Part shown: in pieces, positions 55,044-64,000 of the stretch
Layout of the letters: each line of letters begins with the position of its first letter
Position numbering within the stretch: position 1 is the stretch's first letter
DNA from: Ascaris suum
Lineage: Eukaryota > Nematoda > Chromadorea > Rhabditida > Ascarididae
DNA length: 64,000 nt
Assembly (NCBI GenBank): GCA_013433145.1
Contig: CM024169.1
Coordinates: forward strand, 806,001 to 870,000
Reading direction: 5' to 3'
Program-made: the position numbers and the translations under genes
The notes under the pieces: model-generated
What the model was told of the DNA's origin: nothing
Seen by the model: the letters and a program-made list of their open reading frames with translations, nothing else
Databases searched by the model: none

Positions 55044-55054
55044 CCCCCCCCCCC
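55044..55054. repeat. C11 tract
   Basis: Uninterrupted run of 11 C on the plus strand, intergenic. Confidence 0.9.
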
Positions 55055-55224
55055 TCGTTCGTTGCTTCAGACACCCTAACCTGATTTCTGTCATACCTGT
55101 TGTTGCATCCCCTCGTTTTGATGCTCATGGGTGAGAACAATAAACCAACTCGTTTCTTGCTGCACACATTTTTATGCGCAAGTTCCGTGCAATAACGTTA
55201 CAGAGTTAGGTGAAATGGGTGGTT

Positions 55225-55375
55225 GACGGCAAAGCTGGTGGTGGTGGTGACCAGGCGGCGGTTAATGACTGGTGGGGAGAGGAGGGAGGGCGGTTTCACT
55301 GTTATTGCTAGTCACTGAAATTTGATGATAACCACTAGGTTTTATTGGGGAGGGGAGGTGGGGGGAAGGGGCAAC
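55225..55375 (+). repeat. G-rich block with quadruplex potential
   Basis: Many runs of three to six G on the plus strand (GGTGGTGGTGG, GGGGAGAGGAGGGAGGG, GGGGAGGGGAGGTGGGGGG) within 150 bases. Confidence 0.6.
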
Positions 55376-56160
55376 GAGAACGCTTTGAAAAGTGGATGAC
55401 CAGCTGCCAACTTTACATTCTTCGTAATGGGGAAATTATTTCGATGACCACTAACATAAGGTCATTTCGGTGTCCATGGCCATCAAGTTCTAACTGTTGA
55501 CCACCGACAAAAATCTTCGTGGTCACTGATCTTCATTACTGATATTTGAAGGGAAACTCTGAATGCAGTCCATCTTTGTTTTTGAAAACTTCAAAAGTTC
55601 AGCTGAATGCCCCTTTATTATCTTGACACCGAAGGCATTTGCCTGGTTTGCTGTAGTGTACAAAAAGGGACCTCCGTGGACGGGGACCACCGCGGAAGAG
55701 GGAGGAGATGGTGGTGAACTTCAAACACGGGTGTACACCTTACCGCCAGCATCTACACCTGTGGGAAGATGCTATCGAACGGCATTACACAGTCGGCACA
55801 AATAAAACACACCTAATTTACATCTATAGGAGCCATAATTGCGGCCAAACATTTAGTGGAAGCATCTTTGCTGCTAAGCTTAAAGTGCTTAATTCAACGA
55901 ATATATACCTTATCAGCTAATCTCTACAGGTGATAAAGCACCTGTGTGCTTTCTTTATGACCTCTTCTTCAAATTATGCGGCAATTGATGACGGTATATA
56001 TGAAAACATAAGGAACATAGAAACAAATCATCAACGTTTTCGAATACACCAAACAACTCCGATCAGTTGCATCGAAAAAGAAGCAGCACATTGTCTACGG
56101 ATCGACACATTCCCTCATCAGCGACAGGAAGTTTAATGTTCATTACGAGTGGTCACCTCA

Positions 56161-56333
56161 TTAGAGTTCGATAAGCCCATTCATTATCACGAGGACACGT
56201 TCATAATCGTTCTTCAACACTTCGTTAACTAGTTGATCGTGTGGAGTAAAAAGTAAAAGCACATTTGCGCCAGCATTTGTCGATTTTCCTAATCTTATAT
56301 CATTTGTTAATATTACTTTCGATGCGATAACCT
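56161..56333 (-). CDS. unassigned probable terminal exon
   Basis: After an acceptor GTGTTTAG the minus strand is open for 56 codons and ends in TAA: two bases, then VIASKVILTNDIRLGKSTNA ..., LLLFTPHDQLVNEVL ..., ERVLVIMNGLIEL. Composition and amphipathic pattern look like protein rather than AT-rich noise, but I do not recognise the family and found no partner exon in the 1.1 kb up to rpl-5. If real, upstream exons would have to be short and lie at 56340-57300, or the piece is a pseudogene or remnant. A second frame reading MDMNWELLPGVFRG overlaps its acceptor region and confuses the picture. Confidence 0.3.
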
Positions 56334-57427
56334 CTAAACACACCAGGTAACAACTCCCAATTCATGTCCATAATCAGATCTTCTCTCATTCCGTGCTTAT
56401 ATCTCAAAAATTCATTGCAATTTTAGTGCTCATATTGACCACCTATCAAAATTCGTTGCTAGCATAAAGCTGCAATAGACGAGAAAAAAACTCTCAAAGC
56501 GTTTTACGTTCTCAAAGTTTTCTGAGTATCATTTCCCTCTGCACTTGGGGAACTATTTTCTAATGGAGGAGTCATTTTTGCGTATGGGAAATCTCACTCA
56601 CTCAATTATGACTATCATTTGTATAAGTTTTGCATAGGAAATTACTCGTTTATTAAAGATTTATTGTAGATATTATTAGTGATAAGTGCTGGTTGAGTAG
56701 ATTTTTGTGTGTGCTATGATTTTCTATTGTTGATTCTCTCATTGATTGTTTTATACGATAAATAGAATTTTGAGGAAATGTGAACGTTTCTTAAGGGATT
56801 TTTCTTACTTATGTGCTTTATTTCAAATATTTCTTGATTTTACTCTCGTTAATAAAAATATACCAAGTAATATTGCAGTATACGATTCAATATAGATTTT
56901 TCAAGAAGTCTAATTAAATTATTCATCTAAGCAATGAAAAATTCGTTTGATATGTTCCCTTATAGCAGGCATGCTCTTAATTTCTTTTGAAAATATTTTT
57001 GCTTTATTAGCAATATTTTATACCAAGAAACAAGTAGAATTTGAGTAGATTTAGCTGAATTTTAATGGTGCAGATATGTGACGAATTGTTCGGAGAAGAG
57101 AGAGATGAGGGGAAGGATGGGAATGAAAGCGCGATAGGACAAGTGAAATATTACACCCCCATATGAGTTTCATTAAATAAATTTAGGGCAGGTTGTATCT
57201 GGTATTTTCAAAGAATGAAACCTTCTGAATCAGGTCATATAGTAGTGGTAGCGTTATAAATTTTAGGACACCATATTATCACTTTGTGTTTATATCTAGC
57301 CTAAAATACAGTCGGCATTTCCGTGGATTTTTTTTCTTTCTTTTTTTTGACGTTCCTGCATGATGCGTTCTCCTCCGAGATGGATTTTCTTTGCTTGGCT
57401 TATCATTATTCCGTAGTGACATATTTT

Positions 57428-57445
57428 CCTGATTACAGGTGAACT
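57428..57445 (+). promoter_or_regulatory. probable spliced-leader acceptor and 5' UTR of rpl-5
   Basis: CCTGATTACAG ends at 57438, leaving a 7-base leader before ATG 57446. Very short leaders after trans-splicing are typical of nematode ribosomal protein genes. Confidence 0.7.
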
Positions 57446-60400
57446 ATGGGTTTCGTGAAGGTGGTCAAGAACAAGGCTTATTTTAAGCGCTTTCAAGTGA
57501 AACTGAAGCGTAGACGTGAAGGTAAAACGGATTATTATGCACGCAAGCGTTTAACCGTACAAGATAAAAACAAATATAATACTCCTAAATATAGGTTCAT
57601 CGTGCGTTTCACCAACAAGGATATCATCGCACAGGTACTTTTCATCGTTCCTTGATTCCCATTCTCAAATGCTCTCCCCATCCCTCCGATCCTCCTTCCT
57701 CGTTCGTTACGACTTCCGTCGGATTCGTTTTCGCTGTTTTCAAGATTTTTGCTGCATTTGTTTTCTCTATCTTGAGTGTGGAATTAAAAGGGGGTTTTAT
57801 TCTGGTTGAAATAAGAGTACTCGGTTTTTGACTTCAGGAAATAAATCTAGTTGCATTACTGCCATGCTACCCACATTGTGGTTTAGCGCGGTTAGATTTT
57901 TATTGCTGCCAGCGTGAAGATGGAAAGATTGTCAGTGGTGTGGTCATCCATTCTCTGTGGATGTAATTTCTGGAAGAGAGATATAGATCGCTGTATGCGA
58001 TGAGGAGGAATTTAAAAATCGATAAAGATCAAAGATCGGATTAAACCTCAGGTGCATTGTCCTCTTCGCCTTTTGGTTTAATTCCTACGGCCATGGAATA
58101 CCACAGTGTGATCCTGCGTTTCTTCACGTCTATCCAACGCCACTGCATTTCCCCGGTCTTCGTCGACCCGGAATAGACACACATTTCATGTTGAACCTAG
58201 ATTCACTATGGCTTCCTTATTTGCCGTTTTAAGCATCAAATTTATCGTAATTTGTGGTTTGGGTGGAAGATGTATCGTCTCATTGCATCCTATAAAATCG
58301 GATCACTTGCTGTGCATTCTTTATCGCAAAGTCGATTTATTGTTGATGAATATAGCAATAGACGACATAGATGTTCGATTACAGATAGCATATTCAAGGA
58401 TCGAAGGTGACGTGATCGTATGCGCTGCATATTCCCATGAATTGCCACGTTATGGAATCAAGGTTGCTCGTTTATTTTGCTCTTTCTGAAGAAGTTACTG
58501 ATAGCTGAAGTCATGCAGTGGTCACTCTTTCGTAAGTGAGATTTCGACGGAGTTAGGAGAGAACTGCAAATTAGAGAGTAGAGAGCCGCAAATTTTCGCC
58601 TTAAATGTTGAGGTACAGGATTTTCCTGGTGGGAGATAACATTATTTATAGTTTGAAGTCATGGCGTGGCAGGATTTGTTGAAGTCATGGATAGACATTG
58701 CCTGCGCAGTTTTCACAACGTTTCGCAGCTTACTGCTTTTGGGGGCTAAAAGCCGTCACTTGTTTTGCGTTAAAAAATTTGCATCTCGCAACTGGCACAT
58801 TGCCAGAAGTGCCTCATTCGAGTATCCGTATTTAATGAACTGTGAATGGTCAAAAAAAAAAAACGCCGAAAAGTTTTGCGTTCTCGAATTGTTCTTTAAA
58901 GTGAGTGCATTTTTTTTCTATTTGTTTTTTCATCGTTTGATTGTGGCTTCCCCCTGCGAAAATCTCGAAACTTGTGCCCGCTTTCTTTCATGCAGAAGAG
59001 AGAGAGAGAGAAAAAGAGAGAAGGGTATTCCTCAAGTGACTGTCAGTTCATCCTTGATCGCCAATATTTGTCAGCTGATATGCCGGATGACAGCGTTTTT
59101 CGATGGGTTGTCTAAGTGATAATGAAATATGATCTACAACAGGGATCTTTGAATGACTAAAAGTTGTTACTTGTGAAGCTTGGAGATGCAGATTTTTTAA
59201 AGACAATTATCGCGAACTTTTTATACTGCTTCAGGTTGCTTTCAAAGTGTTGTACTAAGGGGAGAGGCTGCAGGAATTAATAGGCAGATGTGCTGTCAGT
59301 TGTTTATTGTTATGAATTATCCACCAGAATTATGAAGATTATGATAGAGCGTTTGTTCCGGCAGGTCGGTCTAACGAACTATGCAGCTGCATACGCGACG
59401 GGTCTTCTTTTGGCACGACGTCATCTGACCAAGCTGAATATGGCCGATGCGTACAAGGGAGTTGAAGAGGTGGACGGAGAAGATTATAATGTGGAGCAAG
59501 AAGGTGAGAGAGCTCCGTTCCGAGCTGTTCTGGATGTTGGTCTTGCGAGAACAACAACTGGTGCTAAAATCTTTGCCGCAATGAAGGGTGTCGCGGACGG
59601 CGGAATTGACATTCCGCACAGGTTGGTAAATCGTATCATTCATATAGTATATTGCGGACAAGAGATTCTCTAGTTCTCTCTTTGCTAGGATGTACGTAAG
59701 TAAAATGTGTTTGGCTTGTGTGAGGGCCTTATTAAGGGTTGTCACACCAATTTCTGCGGTTATTTCCTCGAAAGAAAATCGAACAGATCATAGAGCGGAA
59801 TGGAGCAGGATGTTTTAGTTTCAGCATTCAGCTTAGCACTCTTTGGTTTTCATATCGTTTAAATTATTGGTTGAGGAGATTCGTCGCTCAGAATATTTTT
59901 TAATATATTTGTTTTTTATAATTTTGTACCTGTAAAAACATTTGCGCAGCATTCGTTGACATGGATTTTCACAGGTAAATGGCTCACTCATATCACGGTG
60001 TTACGATTGAAGTTTTTTTTAACGTTTTGCTTATATATACATCTTAGTGCTTCGAATTCTACATGCACCATTGCTATAGTGATGCCCCATTGGAGTTCAG
60101 TTAGTACTCGATTAGCCGATTGCACATCGGAAGCCGATCATTGTGGTATTAAATTGGTTCGATTGTGATTGAATGCACCATGTTGTTTCATTAAAGCTCG
60201 CTAATACTACTATCTATAGTTTTTTTCTGATTTGCTAACTGGAATATTTTTATGATGGTAGCGTGACTAACCTCTGTATCCAGTAGTGCACTTGAAAGGT
60301 GGTTAATGGAGGGAAATATTCGCATTTGATGAAAAACTAGACGACAGTAACATAATGATGTTCACACGTGAAGTAGTTGGAGCGAGGCAGGATTTGCGCG

Positions 60401-63303
60401 GAGGAGAGGATCTTAAGCAAGGAATAATGAAAGGATAGGGTTTTTGGATTTATATGATTGTTTTCAAATTCGTTCGATTATGTCGTGTTTCAAGAACCGG
60501 AAGCAGCCTCCGTTTTGGAATTTAAGCAAGTGGGAATGTCTCGCTATGCGTATAGGTGGAAGTATGCAATTAAGGTTCTAAGCAAAGTGCTTAGCAAAGT
60601 CCAAGTGGTCATTTTTTGAATGGTGACAAGTGGTCATCTTGCTAGCGATGACCGTTTGTTCATGGCGGGATTATCCATTACTTCCGTATTTTCGATTTTT
60701 CGTGTTGATTATTGAAGGGGGGGGGGGGTTCAAAACCTTTGAATTAATTATGCTAGTTTGTGGGCATCATGTCTTGAAGTCATTGCTTTTTTGCAGCGCG
60801 ATAATTTGTTACTTCATTGATGGTGTCTTTTGTGGGCAGTGGTGGATGCTGGCTTCAATTCAATTGGGGACTTTTGCAGCGAGACTCGTTTCTTTGGTTA
60901 CGATAGCGAATCGAAGAAGTACGATGCGGCGGCACATCGCGATCGGATTTTCGGCAAGCATGTCGCCGAATATATGGAACTGTTGAAAGAGCAAGACGAG
61001 GAAGCGTACAAACGTCACTTCTCGAAGTTCATTGCGAACGGTGTGACACCTGAAAACGTCGGTCTTTTGACCAGTTATTGCTTTTATCAAAAACCTAAAC
61101 GGAAGTGGCGAGTCGTTTCGAGCGTTGCTTAAAATTTGCTTGTGTTATTGCATATAGTGTCCGGGAAGTGATATGTTCGTTATAAGTTATGCTTGGATGC
61201 GATTTGAAGTCTCAGCTTCACGCAGTGCACCTGTTGGCAATTCTTCCGTTATAGACCCATCGAAGATCTTTGCAGAACTTATGGGAAATTATTTCAAAGG
61301 GAATATCCAACGTTGTTGATCTTCAGATGCCAATTTTAAACAATGGCGGCAGCCATATCAATTAACAAATATATAGAAACTGTGCGGGTATGAGATTAAC
61401 AGATACGGGTAGAGGCACAAGATATAAAAATGTAAGATTTAAATAATAAGATCTGTGCAGAATTTATATAATAAGCATGTGAATGACGGCATAGGAAGTG
61501 AATAGAAATTAAAAAATGCTAATGAAGAAGTATGAGGGCGATCGGTTTGTTTTTATTGGGGTGGTAGGATGTTAACGGAAATCTACGTTCTTCCTTCCAG
61601 GATGGAGAAACTTCTAATGTAGGTGTACCTATGCAAGAGGATTTCACTGGAATCCCTTGGAAATTGGTCAGAGAGGGCGAATGATGGATGTTTGATACTT
61701 CGACATCACTCTTCATTGTTTCTTGAAGACACCGCTTTTCATCCTTTCGAGAAGCGTAAAGTTGTTTAGTTCCATACGGGAGGAGAGATGATCTTATGAT
61801 ATGCGCATGACAATGAGCACGAGATTATTCGTGGCATTTTGTTGTACGTATGCGCATAATAGTGGAGGTTAGTATTGGAGTTGTGGGACTGGTTCACAGG
61901 GGGATTTTAATGGTAGGCAGAGGTCTCAGAAAGCTTCAGAAGATCTTTCATTGTGTCGTTAGATTCATGGAGTACTGAGTGGAAAGGAAGGAAGGAATGT
62001 TCGCAAGTCATTTCACCTTTCTCCTGCCGAACCTCGTTTTAGGCTAGGTACGGCAAAATTGATGAGTTTCGATTGTAAATGTTTTTTTTTCCCTGAAGAT
62101 TTTCGCATATGCTCTTTAGCTAATTTGCTGCTTCGAACGTAGCCGTTCAAAGGAATGTCCTTCTTTTATTTTTGCTGCGGGTAAGTTCGTGGGTGCGAGT
62201 ATTGCAGAGAGATTCGTGTTCACTGAAACGTTCACTTTGAGGAATGTTGATGCCACAGATACATTTCATCGATGGTAGTTTTCGGGAGTGAGAGGTACTT
62301 TCTGATGGAGAACACTTTTTAAAACCGAACATGCATTATTGTTATTGAGCGCCCGTTATAAGGCATGATTCCTTGTCTTTCTGTTCTGCAAATGAGATTC
62401 TATGTGTCATGTGTAGATTTCCGTTTCTATAGTTTTTTTTTTTTGTTTACTGCGTACGGCTTCTTATTTTTAATTGCAACTCTCCATCCGTGCAGCAGAA
62501 GTGTTTGCATCTACAACGGAAGAGAAGCAGTATTTATCAAAAACTTTCTTGGAGGTCTCGAGGAGCAAAAACTACCCAGACAGAATTCCGAATGCTAAGA
62601 ATGACAGTTTGGCCCGAAGGCCTGCGAGCTTTTTCTTTCGCTGCCGAAATACTTCAGTATATACTTGTTTACTAATACGTGGAGTGTTGCAGATTGAGGA
62701 GATGTACAAGAAGGCTCACGCCGCCATTCGAGCCAATCCAGCGCCGGTCTCGAAGCCAAAGAAGAAGGTACCTTACTCTTCATCATTGTTCTTTTTTATA
62801 CTCCTACGCCTAGTGCCGGTGCATTTTATTTGCAACGAGATTGTATGAGAATGAATAATATTTAGACGCGAGGTGTAATGGATTTGGTTTGTGTAATTTT
62901 AGAGAAGTTTATAATTGGCTGTTTCAACCCCGTACTCATTTCCTGGTATCTGATATTTTTTCTTTGATGCGTTGTTTTAGGATCTTCTGGAAATTCTTCA
63001 CTCCCCCGTTGATTAATCCAGTCATCCCCCAAAAGATTCGTCAGTACGTGTTTTCAAGCAGATCTTCCAATCGTGTTTGCCGCCAGGTGCATACTTATTT
63101 GTTCTCTGAGTGTGGTTATCAGTGGTTTGTGTCCAGTCTTGCATTGAATGTGATAAATACCATGTGAATGGTGTTGTATTGTGTTGCAGGTGGAAAAGAA
63201 GAGATGGAACGCGAAGAAGAGTACGCTTGAGGTGCGCAAGAACCGTGTCCGCAATAAGAAGGCCTATCTACTACGGCTGAAGTCACTCCAAGAAGCGCAG
63301 TAA
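57446..63303 (+). CDS. rpl-5: 60S ribosomal protein L5 (uL18)
   Basis: Large-subunit protein that binds 5S rRNA and, with uL5, forms the central-protuberance particle. Six exons: 57446-57634, 58385-58462, 59365-59621, 60880-61057, 62693-62767, 63190-63303. Junctions are GT-AG and in phase; 296 aa (human 297). Motifs: start [20 protein letters not shown], then DYYARKRL and [111 protein letters not shown], and a basic C-terminal KKRWNAKKS with a lysine/arginine-rich tail. Donor 61057 (AAC/GTCGGT) was chosen over the nearby phase-1 option because only it joins in frame to exon 62693. Introns of 0.4 to 1.7 kb are long for a ribosomal protein gene. I looked for snoRNA boxes in them without a convincing hit. 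Confidence 0.97.
60717..60728 (+). repeat. G12 tract in rpl-5 intron 3
   Basis: Twelve G on the sense strand, about 150 bases before the acceptor of exon 60880-61057. Confidence 0.9.
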
Positions 63304-63348
63304 ACACAAGCATTATTTTTCGGCGCCGTTCGTTTGTTGTGTCCGTTC

Positions 63349-63354
63349 AATAAA
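63349..63354 (+). terminator. polyadenylation signal of rpl-5
   Basis: AATAAA 45 bases after the stop codon at 63301-63303, followed by T/GT-rich text. The short 3' UTR is typical of ribosomal protein genes. Confidence 0.8.
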
Positions 63355-64000
63355 TTTGTTGCTGATTATAGAGTCCAATTTCATTGGCACTCTGGTTGTT
63401 ATGTCAGTGGAATGAAATCTTTTTATTGTTTTTCTCGACTCATCCCAGACTTCTATAATCGAAAACATTTTGTGGTTTACTTTCAATCGAAAGAAAAACA
63501 ATCAAACGAGGCTGAAATACGTACAGAGGTCTCGGACAACTTTTCGGAGCATCGGTAGGTCGGCAGATGGGAGGAAGAGGGGTTTTATCTCCGAGTTGTG
63601 CAGCGTGCGATGGTGGAGACAAATCGTTGTGGCTTGCTTAGACGAAGTGATCGCAGTAGGTGAAGTTTGTTGTTCACATGCTTCTTAGTGTTTGGATATT
63701 GAAAATGTTCATTTATAGGGAAGACTTAATTCAGTACGCTTGGGAATGAAAGGGATCGCAGGAAAGCTGCATAACCGGATGTAAATTCGTCAAGTGGAGT
63801 GGAGAAAATCCGGGACGCAGCCGAATTTTGGTCACTTTGAGTTGGGTCTCTTATGTGGGAGGGAGAGGGGGAGGGAGGGGATGGAGGGTTGACTACTGCG
63901 TTTGCTCTTTTCGTCGCCTTGAGTCGGCTCATCTGTGTTAAGCAATGGAAAGGGCAGGTAGTACATGCATTTCATTGCAAACCGCTAAATGGGGTTGGAT
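63355..64000. other. region downstream of rpl-5, no gene recognised
   Basis: Short open frames on both strands without family features or splice context. A G-rich block with runs of three to five G lies at about 63856-63882. An exon of a gene beyond the window cannot be excluded. Confidence 0.5.

Noticed and set aside
59371..59745. Minus-strand frame of 124 codons
   Set aside because: Antisense shadow of the largest rpl-5 exon.

Overview
The window is nuclear DNA of a nematode. The coding exons read clearly as RAB-14, SURF4/SFT-4 and ribosomal protein L5 with nematode-like sequence. Introns are GT-AG with TTTCAG-type acceptors. Three genes have an acceptor-like site 7 to 29 bases before the ATG with no donor upstream, as expected for spliced-leader trans-splicing. 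The DNA is AT-rich, introns are long (up to about 3 kb), and TA, CT and poly-G tracts are frequent. I cannot name the species; a rhabditine or strongylid-like nematode is a guess. No bacterial, plasmid or viral features were seen.

Layout. 1-3.5 kb: AT-rich, no gene. 3.9-22.1 kb (probably to 25.6 kb), minus strand: a KIAA0319/KIAA0319L-type membrane protein, joined here from 19 phase-consistent exons (814 codons from the first well-supported exon). It has five PKD-like domains, a conserved pre-membrane module, a six-cysteine EGF-like exon, one membrane span and an acidic/serine-rich tail. Four further 5' exons are probable; the signal peptide was not found. 25.6-36.0 kb: about 10 kb without a convincing gene, but holding minisatellites and a striking cluster of ATGCAAAT octamers. 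36.05-42.18 kb, plus strand: SURF4 cargo receptor, seven exons, complete, 276 aa. 42.2-46.7 kb: convergent intergenic space. 47.0-52.56 kb, minus strand: RAB-14, six exons, complete, 213 aa. 52.6-57.4 kb: divergent intergenic space with a decayed RTE-like retrotransposon tail and one unassigned terminal exon. 57.45-63.30 kb, plus strand: ribosomal protein L5 (uL18), six exons, complete, 296 aa.

The genes do not form a pathway. SURF4 (ER export) and RAB-14 (Golgi/endosome traffic) are both membrane-traffic genes and the PKD protein is a likely client of that route, but that is only functional neighbourhood. No operon is evident: neighbours are divergent, convergent or widely spaced.

All exon boundaries were worked out by eye from reading frame, phase and splice dinucleotides; for the four main genes every junction keeps frame and the summed exon length is a multiple of three.
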